Part shown: positions 49,189 to 60,738 of the stretch, in pieces
Layout of the letters: every line of letters starts with the position of its first letter
Position numbering within the stretch: the first letter of the stretch is position 1
DNA from: Tricholoma matsutake
Lineage: Eukaryota; Basidiomycota; Agaricomycetes; Agaricales; Tricholomataceae
Direction of reading: 5' to 3'
DNA length: 64,000 nt
Assembly: GCA_026075535.2 (NCBI GenBank)
Contig: AP026548.1
Location: 7,130,001 to 7,194,000, forward strand
Position numbers and translations under genes: made by a program
Notes under the pieces: generated by a model
Told to the model about the DNA's origin: nothing
Seen by the model: only the letters and a program-made list of their open reading frames with translations
Databases searched by the model: none

Positions 49189-50325
49189 ATGATAGGTCCA
49201 CCGTGCGCTCTAAGCTCTGGAAATGTCTCCAAATGCATCGACACATGACCACACACGCTACAAACACCTACAAACTCCACGAAACCACTCCGAGACTATT
49301 TTGAACAACTTTGAACAACTTTGAACAACTTTGAATGACTTCACAACACTTCGAGCGAGTTTGAACGACTTCACAGCACCTCAAATGTCTTTGGCCACTG
49401 TATGCTTATTGCACCGCCCTTCATAGACATGCAGCACACCTTGTATGAGTTAGTGTGTTGCATATCGAGCACCACCGGACACAAGGAGACACAATGATGG
49501 GATTTTAGGATGCGATTGTGGCGCTTTTATGTCTCGATGATATATTGGATCAATAGGACAGGTACCCATAATAAATTGTGACACTATACATTGGCCTTCT
49601 CATCATCTTTCACTTTATTTTATGATTTGCAAAGTTCTTTATTGTTTTATATCTTGCCTCATGTATTCCTCATGTTTTATTTCCTTTTAAGTACCATCTC
49701 TTCCAAACATATATAGCCTTGTACTAGCTACTTAGAAGGACAGAATAGATCATCCTCTCACATGAATTGTCTGATTTAAGAGCAATTCTCTTGAGTCCAA
49801 GCCTCTCAACTTAGTCTTGAAGTTCAGTGTTTTATGCCAAACTTCTTCAAACTCTTCATACTAGCTTCTCTAAACAATCGTCTATCATCTATTCCCTCTC
49901 AAAAGCCTTTCTACATCCCTATAGTCTATCCTCAGCCATTGTCAAAATCGTCCTCATCCTCTATAAACCCTTTGAACTTCATGGAACTTCTTTGAATATC
50001 TTTGAACCTCTTTGAATGTCATTGCAGCACTTTGTACACCCTCGAACCTCATTGAATTTCCCTCAAACATCATTGTAGTGCTTCATACACTCTTGAACTT
50101 CATCAAACATCTTCGAACCTTCCTTGAACCTTCCTCGAACATGATCGTAGCGCTTCGTACACTCTCGAACCTCATCGAACTTCATTGGACCCTCTCTAAA
50201 GTCATTTCCCTAACCTTGGGTAACAGTGGTGATATTTAGTACCACCTTGCAACCTTCCTCTAACTAGAGTTATACCATTCGAGACCTTATTGTGGGTTTT
50301 GTTTGGGTTTCCTGGTCGAGTATCA
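49189..50325 (+). repeat. gypsy-4 5' LTR (1137 bp) and primer site
   Basis: It begins TGATAGGTCCACC and ends GAGTATCA (5-bp inverted ends TGATA/TATCA). A primer-binding site TGGAGCCCACCACGAGGG follows at 50332-50349, complementary in form to a tRNA 3' end (CCA). It is rich in short repeats: TTTGAACAAC three times near 49311-49333, and many (T/C)TCGAAC / TTTGAAC heptamers from 49970 to 50200. A TATATAG box lies near 49711. Confidence 0.7.
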
Positions 50326-50657
50326 TCATTTTGGAGCCCACCACGAGGGGTTTCTAAATCATTTCATTGCCTAATCCATCTCAGATCTCCTGGCTTAGGC
50401 CAACACCATCTAGAAACCTCCAAATTGACACTCGCCATGCCTTCGAATCTCTCGAACAATTGGGACATATTCTAATCCCTGTTTCCAAAGGAGAATCGAC
50501 TCACTGTCAACTATTCCCTTCACCAATCTCATCACCTTCAACATCATCCTCTACTTCTTTGTCTTCATCATCTACCTCTTCATTCATCCTTCCAACAACT
50601 TCGACTCTACCATTATTCACCCAAGTCTTAACCCCTACCTCTAGAAACATTGCATTC

Positions 50658-52140
50658 ATGACTACACAAGCAACTATGCCAGCTTGTGGTCATTCCATGG
50701 CTCTGAAATTCGACCCCACCCAGCCGTGAGAACTTCACAGATATTTTAACGAGCTCGAATTGCTTTTCTCAGCATGCAATGTCATGAACTCTGAGGAAAT
50801 GAAGAAGCATGCTTGTCGCTACCTCGATATCGACACTTCCAAACTCTGGGAATCGATTCCAGAATATGAGCATTTCGCTCCAGAATTTTCACATCGCTAT
50901 TCACCAACTGTACCCTGGTTCCAAAGACAATCGGAAATGGTCAATTTCGGACATGGACATGGACAAACTCGTCAGCAAACAACTTTGCATAGGTATTTAC
51001 AATGTGAGCAATTTGGGATTATACTTTCAGTCATTCTATAACATCACAAAGTTTCTATCTACTAAAGGCAGGATTTCCGATGCTGAACAAAGCAGAGCCT
51101 TCGTCCGGGGTTTCCAACCAGGTTTATGAGCTAGAATTGCTCAATGACTCAAACTGAAATTCCCTGATCACTACCCCAACGACCCCTACCCACTCAATGA
51201 TATTCACACAGTGGCAAAATTCATTTTAGCAGGATCTATTGGCTCGGATTCAACATCGCTACTCAGTTCACATTCTTCAGCACCTTTGGCAATCCCAACA
51301 ACTTCGACATCTTCACCTCAAATTAAATCAGAAGATCTTACGGCAATCCTCGAGAAATTTGCAGCCACTCTCATAACCACTTTAGCAGGTTCGAATACCA
51401 TGAACACTACTCGACCTAACAGTGGATTTTGTTCAGACCAGCTTGAAACTTTAGTTTGCATCTTTTGTGGGCTTACAGGACATTTCATTAGCAATTGCTT
51501 GGTTTGCCAGTCATATATCAACAAAGGAAAGTGTAAGAAGAACACTGAAGGCAAAATTGTTCTCCCAAATGGTCAATTCACTCCTTGAAGCATCCCTGGT
51601 CATTCTATTAAAGACAGGATTGACCAATGGGCTCGACAAAACCCTCCATCTAACGTTACCCCTTCGCTAATGTATAATATTGCACCTTTGACAGTTTCTT
51701 CGACACCATCCAGAGGTGTCTACCAAATTACCGACCTGTCCACAATGGCCGAAGATCATATTGCACAACTCAAACAAGAGATATATGCTTTGCAAAGTGG
51801 TAGACCTTTTGCGCAAACTGATTCAAATGTGCCAACAGTTCCTACCTCGCAGCCTTCGATCCCTCAAATTCCTGCACCAGTCGAACAATTCACCCCACAA
51901 CTACCAGTGCCATCGATATCGTCCACTGCAACCAACCTACCTACTTCGAATTTGGCACCATCTTCGACCTCTGAACCACCATTGCAACCGGTAATACATC
52001 CCTACAACGGCGCTAAAGAAAATTCTTATCTACCTCCCCACAAACGCAACTTCGCATCGACAGGAAAAGCAAAGGATGGCCCATCGTACCATACCCAAGC
52101 CCCCATTCAAAAGGATAAAATCACCGAAGACATCTTCACT
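50658..52140 (+). pseudogene. gypsy-4 Gag
   Basis: From ATG 50658 (MTTQATMPACGHSMALKFDP) the frame reads FNELELLFSACNV, YLDIDTSKLWESIPEYE, then after a frame change HQLYPGSKDNRKWSISDMD, FYNITKFLSTKGRISDAEQS, a zinc knuckle CIFCGLTGHFISNC (about 51459-51500) and a Pro/Ser-rich tail. TGA codons in QP-stop-ELHRYF, GL-stop-ARIAQ-stop-LKLKFP, TP-stop-SIPG and FT-stop-SMK all replace Arg of the family. Confidence 0.8.
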
Positions 52141-52380
52141 TGATCAATGAAAATGCCAATTATCACTCTAACCCCCAAAGAATTACTTTTGCTATCGCCT
52201 GAAGTTCATACAAAATGGAAGGAACAGGTCACTGTGCGTCGTATCCAGCAACCTGAAGGAAATAACACTACGAATCTCCTTAATGATGACATTTTCATAA
52301 TTGATGACCCTTACAAAACATATATTAGCAGTCTTTGCCCTGGAGAAATACCCAAACCTTTCATCACAGCCAAGGAATAG

Positions 52381-52650
52381 ATCGGTCATTATGAACGTCA
52401 ATGGCAGAAATCCAGTCGAAAGTGTAGTCGATCCGGGTTCATCGATCATCGCAATGTCGGAAGAAGTTTGTCACAAACTTGGTCTCGCATATGATCCTTC
52501 GATACACATCCCTCTACAATCGGCTAATGGTGGTATTGACCAGAGTCTAGGTTTAGCACAGAACGTACCTTGCGAAGTTGGTAGCATCACCCTCTATATG
52601 CAAATACACATCATCCACAATCTAGCCTACAACATTCTGCTCAGATGACC
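52381..52650 (+). pseudogene. gypsy-4 aspartic protease
   Basis: MNVNGRNPVESVVDPGSSII (52391 on) carries the retropepsin active-site region, but the usual D-S-G reads D-P-G. The domain ends YNILLR-stop-PFDVLTE with TGA where the family has Arg (LLRRPFDVL). It is in a different frame from gag and pol. Confidence 0.7.
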
Positions 52651-53079
52651 ATTTGACGTTCTCACAGAGTACGGTAAAGAATTATCGAAACAAAGCACAA
52701 ATGATAACTATTTTTGATCTGAACTCAACACAATCCTGCGCTATTCCAACTATCCCCCAATCTAATCATCGAAGAAGAGTAGTTTGCAAGGATTTTTGCA
52801 ACTAGAGGATAAAATCTCAGAGAATAACCAGTGTGCCTCATTATTTCTTTTGATTATTCTAATTCCTCTATAACTATTGAGTACACTGTGAATATTCCCA
52901 ATATTGACTCCTCGAACTCTTTGAACACCCTTTCCTTTTCCTTGATTCTTGTGAACTTATATTTAATGGCTAGCCACCAGTATGCAACATCCTTATTGGC
53001 CTCGATAGCCACCTCTATGCACGACTCCGCTATTATTTCCCCTCCCCACATCTCGTCAACTGACTCTATATACCCAATC

Positions 53080-56000
53080 TTTGCAGCCTCGAAGAAGAAA
53101 TACAAACCAGTTGCACCGAAAGTTCGACCAGTTATTACTGAACTACCCAATCGATTTTGCATTATTCGAACAATCACTGGTGACCCCCTCGAGAAAATGC
53201 CGAAACTCAATCCTCAACCTCCATCATTTGTCCCTTCTCCCCAGTATACACTTGAATGCAAAGCTATTATCAACAAAAACCATCCTGGCAATTTCCTATG
53301 GCCAGAAGAATGAAAGCTTATGCATGACTTTATCCGAAATCATGAAATGGGTTTTGCATGGACCAAACAAGAACGAGGAAGCTTTTGCCCCAACTTCTTT
53401 CCTCCTATCAAATTCCCTGTTATTCCTCACACTCCATGGGTCAAACATAATATCCCTATACCTCCTGGTCTGTACAAACAGATCTGTGAAATGCTGAAAA
53501 AGAAGATAGAAGCAGGAGTATACAAGTCATCAAACTCGTCGTATCAATCGCAATGGTTTTGCATTGCAAAGAAAGATGCGAAATCACTTCAAATCATCCA
53601 CAGTCTCAAACCTCTTAATCAAGTAACAATTCAGCACTCTGGCATTGTACCGATCCCCAAGCATCTAGCTGAGCAGTTTGGGGGACACGCTTGCAGTGGA
53701 ATGTTGGACTTATATGTTGCATTCGACAAAAGGAAAGTCACAGAATCATCTCAAGATCTAACAACGTTTCAGACACCTTTCAGAGCACTTCAAATCATCA
53801 CCCTACCAATGGGTTGGACAAACTCAGTTCCAATCTTACATGATGACATAACATTCATCCTACAACCCAAAATCCCTCATATCACCATCCCTTACATCGA
53901 TGACACACCAGTTAAGGGTCCAAAATCAGAATATCGAACTATCAGAGGATCTTACGAAACGATCACCAATAATCCAGGCATTTGACACTTCATTTGGGAA
54001 CATTTCGGGAATCTAAATCATATAGTCCAATGCATGAAGTATTGCAGAGGAGCATTTTCTGGTCCGAAACTCTACCTTTGCATCCCTGAAATAATTGTTT
54101 TAGGTCATCAATGCAATATCGAAGGTCATATGGCCAATCCCACTCACATCACAGCGGTTAGCAAATGGGGACCTTGTTGAAGCCTTACTGAAGTTGAGGC
54201 ATTTTTAGGGACTATTGGAGTTTGTCGTATCTTTATTTGAAACTTTGCTCAATGTGCTACAGCTTTAATACACCTTACATGAAAAGATGTCCCTTTCAAA
54301 TTTGGACCAAAACAAATTGCAGCACAGGAAGACCTGAAGCAAGCACTCATCAATTCCCCAGCAATTCGCACTATCGACTACTCATCCAACGCCCCAGTTA
54401 TCCTATCAGTCGATACTTTGTACATTGCTATTGGTTTCTTTCTTGTGCAATGCAATCCCGACAACCCTCGAAAATGATATTACAGTCGATTTGGCTTGAT
54501 CATGCTTAATGACCATGAATCCCAGTTTTTGCAAGTGAAACTTGAACTCTACGGTCTATATCGCACTCTCAGAGCACTTCAATTGTACCTAATAGGGGTC
54601 CAAAACCTCATTGTCAAAGTCGACACAAGATATATCAAAGGCATGCTCTCAAATCCTGATATCGCACCTAGCGCTAGCATCAATTGATGGATCATCTTGA
54701 TTCTCACTTTTCACTTCACATTAGTTCATGTCGCAAGCACACATCATGGTCCAGATGGACTTTCGAGATGTCCTCCACAAGATGAAGATGACCAGTTTGA
54801 TAACAAAAATGATTTCGGAGACTGGATCGACCATCTTCACGGTTTCATACACCAAATCAATCCCATTACGACTCAACCCTTCACTTCCTATCGAGTTTCA
54901 ACACACTCTCTCTCTTCAGATCTCAGTAAGGGGGAGGATCTGACCTACAACGATGTCCCACAAACGAACAATGCAAAAAAGGAAGATGAAAGATTAATTC
55001 ACATTCAAAAATGGTTAGAGGATTTGGTACGACCTCCAGATTTATCAGATTCCAAATATGCTACCTTCGTTCGATATTGCACCGAATTCTGGCAAACTTT
55101 GGAGGAAGGATTCTCATGGAGCTCACAAAATCGTCGCAATTCCCTAGCATCATCTCAAAGTTATTTGTGCAGCTCACGATAATATTGGACACAAAATGGT
55201 CTTCGCAACAAAAGCCATTATTTCCCTACGATTCTGGTGGCCTAACATGAAAGCAGACATCATCGCATGGTATATTTGCACTTGCCACCTGTGCCAAGTA
55301 CGACAAACTGGAAATCTCCTTATCCCACCTACAGTCGCCACACCCACACCTTTATTCAGCAAAGTCTACATCGATACCATGCAAATGCCTCCTTCGAGCA
55401 GATTCAAGTATATTGTACAAGGTCGATGCTCACTAACGACGTATCCCGAATGGCGAAATCTTCGATGAGAAAATGCTACGACCCTCGGGGATTGGATCTT
55501 TGAAGACATCATTTGTAGATGGGGTTTGCTACATGAAATTGTGAGTGATAATGGATCAGCTTTCATTGCAGCATTGGAATACCTTTTGAAATGATATTAC
55601 ATTAACCACATTTGAATTAGCAGCTACAATTCTCATGCAAACAGAATCGTCAAACAAGCTCACTTTGATATTCAACAATCATTATTCAAAGCAGTTGATG
55701 GAGATCAGAGCAAATGGTCAGCTGGAGCACACTCAGTGTTTTGGGCAGAACAAGTTATGGTTCATAGACACATGGGTTGCTCTCCTTACTTTGCAATTAC
55801 AGGATCACATCCCCTAATCCCGCTCGACATCTCCGAAGCAACATACTTGCAACCCCCTCCCAATTCTATCTTATCAACAACCGATCTCATTGCTTGAAGA
55901 GCAATAGCACTACAGAAATGATCATCCAACCTCAAAATTCTCTATTCCAAAGTCTATACCACTCGACTCGAAGCTGCGAAACATTTCAAACTCGTTCACA

Positions 56001-56290
56001 AATGAACAATGCATGACTACAACTTCGAAAAAGGCAACCTGGTCCTACTTCGCAACATGCAAATCGAGAAATCTCTCAATCACAAGATGTGACCTCAATA
56101 TTTAGGTCCCCTCATCATCATCGATTGAAACTATGGAGGAGCCTACATCATCTGTGAACTCAATGGATCAGTATTTCATTGACCAGTCACAACCTTCCAA
56201 CTCCTTCCCTATTTTGCATGAAAATCAATTCCCCTGCCGCTGAACTTCCTCGATATCGACTCCGAATGTCTCGAAAAACTTCAAAACACT
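53080..56290 (+). pseudogene. gypsy-4 Pol: RT, RNase H, integrase
   Basis: RT: SQWFCIAKKDAKSLQIIHSL (about 53549), SGMLDLYVAFD (about 53695), PMGWTNSVPILHDDITFIL, and the catalytic YIDD (about 53893). RNase H: VDTLYIAIGFFLVQCN and LNDHESQFLQVKLELYGLYR. Integrase: zinc part GHK...CTCHLCQ (about 55190-55300), IDTMQM and VSDNGSAF (two Asp of DDE); the Glu region reads RIVKQAH where the family has VE, so the third catalytic residue is lost. Stops such as FI-stop-NFAQ, LT-stop-KDVPFKFG, RK-stop-YYSRFG and LLK-stop-YYINHI-stop-IS are all TGA in place of Arg. Confidence 0.85.
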
Positions 56291-56599
56291 TCGAATGTTG
56301 ATATATTCCCAAAGACCTTCCAGACTTTGAAGATGAATAATTATCCCTTTCTCTTTGTTCACGATCACTTACCTATGACCTCGATTTCTTTTAGTGTATA
56401 ATACAAGTCGTGATATCGCATTATAGCGTGGTCGCACAAACTCCAAAAAGGGTTTTTCGGCCATGATGATCTACTGAGCCTTTCCCTTATTCCTTTTTTT
56501 TCTTCTTACTTCTTTCTTTTCTTTCTTACTTTTCTTATCGCTACTTTTGAGACTCACAAAAAAATTAAAATTATAAAACAGAAAGAACAACAAAATCTT
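56291..56599. other. Spacer, CT-rich, no gene
   Basis: Holds a TTTC/CTTT-rich run (56490-56545) that precedes, on the minus strand, the end of the next gene fragment. No LTR or purine tract for gypsy-4 is seen. Confidence 0.4.
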
Positions 56600-57470
56600 C
56601 TACTCTTCCAACATCTCCTCCACCACCTCTATCTGCCTACACAAGACCTCCATCTCAACCTTCAACTCTGCCAACCTCGTCATGACCTCCTCATTGACAT
56701 CATCACCCTCTTCAAAACCACATGATACTTTTGCTTTTGCCTTTCCCTTTCCCTTCGACAACCTCTTTTTCTCCTTCAATGGTCTCGAAGGGCTGGCTAC
56801 TGGTTTGATTTCGGTGATGGGGCCCACAACGCAAATTTGAGGTACTTTCAATCCGAAGGACAGGTTAGCATACACTACGAAATTATTTTGAATAAATTTC
56901 ATACCTGGTTTTGGGCGCGAATCTTGTTTTGCAACCCCGAATCCTCTCGCTTCGCCTTTGCAAAGTCCCCGCCTCGAGACCCCTTCCCAGTAGCACCCCT
57001 GCGCTGCTTGAGTGCACTTTGTGCACTTTGGGGCCCCCTCCTTGACAACACACGATGGCTGGGATCTCATCCCAGCACATCGATCGCACTATGACATTGT
57101 TAGCAATCAGAAAAGACATCGAAGCCAAATGAAAAAACTTACTGGGCCCTCGAAGTCGAGAAGTCTGCCCTCAGCGAACCTCCTCTGCTTGCTCTCTACC
57201 TCATCCTCCTCATCCTCACTTCCCTCAATCTCCACTGCCTTCTGCTTCCCAATCCTGATTATTGGCAATCCTCCTAAATCTTCTTCTTTGTCCTCCTCTC
57301 CAGCCTCTAGCCTCTCAATCGCTCGCGCTTCCACTGTGAGCTCTGCATTTCATTGCTGCAGTTCCTCCTTCGACAAAGTTTTGGCACGGAATGCAGCAAG
57401 AGCTGCATTTTGAGCATCACCTAACGCCCCCCTCTGAGCCTCAATCTTCACAATGGGAGTTCCAAAACAT
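56600..57470 (-). pseudogene. 5'-truncated Cys-rich (Zn-cluster-like) gene
   Basis: Three minus-strand exons can be read. The first holds KIEAQRGALGDAQNAALAAF, TLSKEELQQ-stop-NAEL (TGA for Arg) and an acidic stretch, ending at a GTAAGT donor (about 57142). The second holds CDRCAGMRSQPSCVV and KCTKCTQAAQGCYWEGVSRR (about 57070-56910). The third runs from VPQICVVG through a Lys-rich stretch KGKGKAKAKV to a coiled-coil end and stops at 56600. The C-x2-C...C-x2-C pattern recalls fungal Zn-cluster or related agaricomycete hypothetical proteins; I cannot name the function. The 5' part is missing where LINE sequence begins. Confidence 0.5.
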
Positions 57471-57489
57471 CATGGATGAACAGATACAC

Positions 57490-58317
57490 TGAGCAATACA
57501 GAAGATGAAGCTCTACAAAGTGAGCAGAAGTGGGACCATCCCAAACTCTGTATTAATCCATGCCAGAGAAGATCTTGCTCCACATCTCGCCCCACTCTTT
57601 CATGCAACTAACACCCTAAATTATTACCCACAGGAATGGTCACTCACTGAAACACTGATTCTCAAGAAACCAGGAAAGCCAGACTATACATCACCAGGAG
57701 CATGGTGACCCATTGTGCTCTTGAACAGCATGGCCTGACTAATACCCAAGGAATACATAGAATGGTTGAAGAGATGACTCGGGAACAGGCACCCTATTGT
57801 TCGATGATTACAAAACAGAAATCTTCATTGTCCTGAATGGCCTAGACAAAGGAGACCCACTCTCAGGGAATTTATACCTCATTTACAATGCTGACCTGCT
57901 AAAGATCCCAGATGTAAAGGCTAGAGAATGGATGCTGCTTTTTGTAGATGATGCAGCAACCATAGCCACAGGTAAGGACTTCAAGGAAATTCACAAAAAG
58001 CTGCAAAACATTATGAACTGCACAAATGGGGTTTTCGAATGGGCAGAGCTCCACAACTGTGTATTTGGAATCAAAAAATTCCAACTACTGGACATCACAA
58101 AGAAGCTGTCCCCCCACCCAATTGACCCCAGAAAAAGGATCCCAACCTCTCAAAGCACATTGATCCTAAGAAATCAATGTATCCTATCAAAGGAGTCAGC
58201 AAGATTCCTAGGGGTAATGGTCGACAACAAGCTGAACTGGAAGGGACAATATGCAGCAGCACTCCCAAAAGGACAGGACTGGATAATGCAGTTCAACAGG
58301 ACAGCCCACACCTCATG
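57490..58317 (+). pseudogene. LINE-type reverse transcriptase remnant
   Basis: Two frames give a non-LTR RT: SGTIPNSVLIHAREDLAPHL, TETLILKKPGKPDYTSPGAW-stop-P (57651-57710), then after a deletion LNGLDKGDPLSGNLYLIYNA (about 57834) and the catalytic FVDDA (about 57940), followed by FEWAELHNCVFGIKKFQL. The motifs A-W-R-P, GDPLS and F-x-DD define the domain. TGA in GAW-stop-PI and MA-stop-LI replaces Arg. The palm A motif region is deleted (about 57730-57795). The 3' end is cut by gypsy-2 at 58318. Confidence 0.8.
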
Positions 58318-58718
58318 TGTTAGGAAACCACCCCATTACCTAATAAAATTTCATTTTATTTTATTATGTCAAATTATGCTACATGACGCCAAATGATGCT
58401 ACACTTTGATAGTGTGAGAATTTTATTTTGCATGCATCAAAATGTACGCGCATGTACAAGTGCATCAGTAACAACAATGTACAATATGTGTAACATAGTA
58501 TATAAACCCTAAATATATGCCTAGGGGACCCTAGTTGTGTTCTCTTAGGTATTCCACCTACGTTTTCAGTGTGAAAGGCCTATCTCAACAAACTCACCTA
58601 TTAATAACCCCTCGCATCAAAACCATCAATTCCCCCATCACAAGCGCGGATCCCGCCCCCTTCTTGTAGAGAGAACCCGCACGGTCTTAGCTAGCAGATA
58701 GTGGGTGTTGCCCTAACA
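58318..58718 (+). repeat. gypsy-2 5' LTR (401 bp)
   Basis: Inverted termini TGTTAGG/CCTAACA. TATATAAACC (about 58498) is the likely TATA box. The 3' copy (60590 on) matches its first 153 bp with CpG-type differences. Confidence 0.93.
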
Positions 58719-58935
58719 GAAGAATACAACTACCCATATCAGTGCGCCTTCTCTTACTTGCGCATACGTCATTGTATCACTGTGCCACATCCGATTACTC
58801 ACCCTTTCGGCATGAGCCAGAAGTACTTGTATATATGTAATCTACCTTATCACTTGACCCATAAACATTTGGAGAGGTCTCAAAGAAAAAATTTTGAATT
58901 TGTCGAAGAAGTGATTCATCACAGATTCTACAATT

Positions 58936-59985
58936 ATGTCTGAACCTTCAACTTCTAATCCCGGTCCTAATCCTGTTCCCATACCAGCACTAGAGGTGAA
59001 AATTGATGCGCTCACAGCACAAATGTCGCAATTAGTGTCAGTATTGGCAGCATCACAGCCCAGACAAGCGGAAGTACAGCCAGAGACGATAGGAGAAAGA
59101 GATGATGAGATGGAGGAGATGGTGGAGTGGATATTGCAGGAGGATGAGACGGTGGAGAAATCCGGAAATGGAAAAGTGAAGTATGCACCCCCGCAAATCT
59201 TTGATGGTACCATAAAGAATACAAAATCCTTCATCAGCTCTATAGTATTGTACATCCATGGGAGGAAGCCCGAGTTTTGTACAGCCGAGTCTAGGATTAT
59301 GTTTGCTCTCTCATATATTCAGGGGGGGAAAGCACAGTTCTGGAGAAACGAGGCTATTAATCAAATTGCTGCAGGAAATAAACCATTTGCAACCTTCAAG
59401 GAATTTCTGGAGAGATTGGAGGCACAGTTTGGAGACCCTAATCCAAAGGCGACAGCCAATGCAAAATTAAAAACCATGCGCCAAGGTTCCTTAACGGCGG
59501 ATGAATTTATTTTGCAGTTCAAAGCAGAAGCTTTGCAAACAGACATGGGAGAAGCCGCATTGGTAGAGTTTTTGAAAGCAGGATTAAATCCCTCCTTATT
59601 CAAGTCTATCTACCGACTACCTTCTATGCCAGAGAAATTGGATGAGTGGTATAATTGGGCAATGCGCCTTGACCGGCAATATCAGCAGGAACAGGCGGAG
59701 TCAAAGTTGATGTACGGAAGTAGTAAATTTGGAAAGTCATCAGGAGGAAAGTCCAAGAAAGGAAAGGCGCCTCAGGCGCAAGCTCCAAGGGCACAGCCAC
59801 CGGCCATGGCAGTGACACCTATAGTTATGGAGTCAGCAGCACCAGCAGAGGCAATGGAGGTTGATCAAGCAGGGAGACGAGCCCCACTTAAATGTTTTAA
59901 CTGTGGGCAGTTAGGACACATTTCTAGGAATTGTAGGCAGAAAAGACAGATAAGGGAAGCTACAATTGAGCAGAGGTGGCATTGA
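58936..59985 (+). CDS. gypsy-2 Gag (349 aa), uninterrupted
   Basis: The only full-length open retroelement frame in the window. It has an N-terminal coiled-coil stretch (LEVKIDALTAQMSQLVSVLA, residues about 19-38), the Gag domain (PQIFDGTIKNTK about 87-98, then ALSYIQGGKAQFWRNEA, GSLTADEFILQFKAEA, GLNPSLFKSIYRL), a Lys/Gly-rich linker and a CCHC knuckle CFNCGQLGHISRNC (residues about 323-336). There is no stop, in sharp contrast to the TGA-ridden neighbours. The last three codons (RWH) come from the integrase side of a deletion joint. An intact gag on a pol-less element is what a particle-borrowing non-autonomous element needs. Confidence 0.85.
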   Translation: MSEPSTSNPGPNPVPIPALEVKIDALTAQMSQLVSVLAASQPRQAEVQPETIGERDDEMEEMVEWILQEDETVEKSGNGKVKYAPPQIFDGTIKNTKSFISSIVLYIHGRKPEFCTAESRIMFALSYIQGGKAQFWRNEAINQIAAGNKPFATFKEFLERLEAQFGDPNPKATANAKLKTMRQGSLTADEFILQFKAEALQTDMGEAALVEFLKAGLNPSLFKSIYRLPSMPEKLDEWYNWAMRLDRQYQQEQAESKLMYGSSKFGKSSGGKSKKGKAPQAQAPRAQPPAMAVTPIVMESAAPAEAMEVDQAGRRAPLKCFNCGQLGHISRNCRQKRQIREATIEQRWH

Positions 59986-60578
59986 AGAAAGCACGTGATG
60001 ACATGATGCAACACACGGATCGTACTCGAGCACGTGCTCCAGAGTACAAAGTTGGTGACTTGGTATGGCTAAGTACCAAGGACCCGAATATTCCACGACC
60101 TTTGAGGAAACTTACGGAAAAACAAGTTGGCCCATATGCGATCTCTAAAGTAATCTCGCCTAATGCAGTAGTGCTAAAACTACCCCAATCATTCAAGATT
60201 GATCCCAAGATTAATGTATCCCGCCTACGCCCTTATCACCCGCCCACTATTCCTGGCCAACAAACTACTTCGCAACCTCCAATAATAGTAGAAGGTGCTC
60301 CAGAATACATTGTTGAAGAAATTCTAGACTCATGTCTTCGACGGAACAAATTGGAGTTCTTAATAAAGTGGAAAAACTATACCGATGAAAATAATTTGTG
60401 GGAACCTGAAGAGAATTGTAAGTGAGCACGTAACACAATTGCCCAATTCTTTAAACGTAATCCAAATGCTCCGCGTCGCATTGCGAGAATGGTGTATGAG
60501 GGGATGAAATTCCGGCCTTACCAAAATTTCACAGAGGGGACAAACGTAATATTTTCTCACCTGGAAGTCGAGGCATAA
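59976..60578 (+). pseudogene. gypsy-2 integrase C-terminus with chromodomain
   Basis: Fused right after gag by a deletion, in a different frame: KARDDMMQHTDRTRARAPEY, VGDLVWLSTKDPN, VGPYAISKVISPNAVVLKLP, then a chromodomain YIVEEILDSCLRRNKLEFLI and KWKNYTDENNLWEPEE (about 60305-60420). A TGA at 60423 interrupts NCK-stop-ARN. It would be a tail without catalytic residues. Confidence 0.85.
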
Positions 60579-60589
60579 AAGGGGGGTAA

Positions 60590-60738
60590 TGTTAGGAAAC
60601 CACCCCATTACCTAATAAAATTTCATTTTATTTTATTATGTCGAATTACGCTACATGACACCAAATGACGCTACACTTTGATAGCATGAGAATTTTATTT
60701 CGCATGCATCAAAATGTATGCGCATGTACGAGTGCGTC
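60590..60738 (+). repeat. gypsy-2 3' LTR, left part
   Basis: First about 150 bp of the LTR, cut by gypsy-3. Directly preceded by the purine tract. Confidence 0.88.

Larger units (their letters stand above)
49189..56290 (+). mobile_element. gypsy-4: Ty3/gypsy with 5' LTR, 3' LTR missing
   Basis: Order: 5' LTR (49189-50325), primer site, gag, protease, RT, RNase H, integrase. It is the family of element Y (same LTR ends and primer site). The 3' end after integrase (about 56290) runs into unrelated sequence with no LTR, so the element is 3' truncated. More than 20 in-frame TGA codons, nearly all at family Arg sites, and a few frameshifts break it. Confidence 0.88.
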
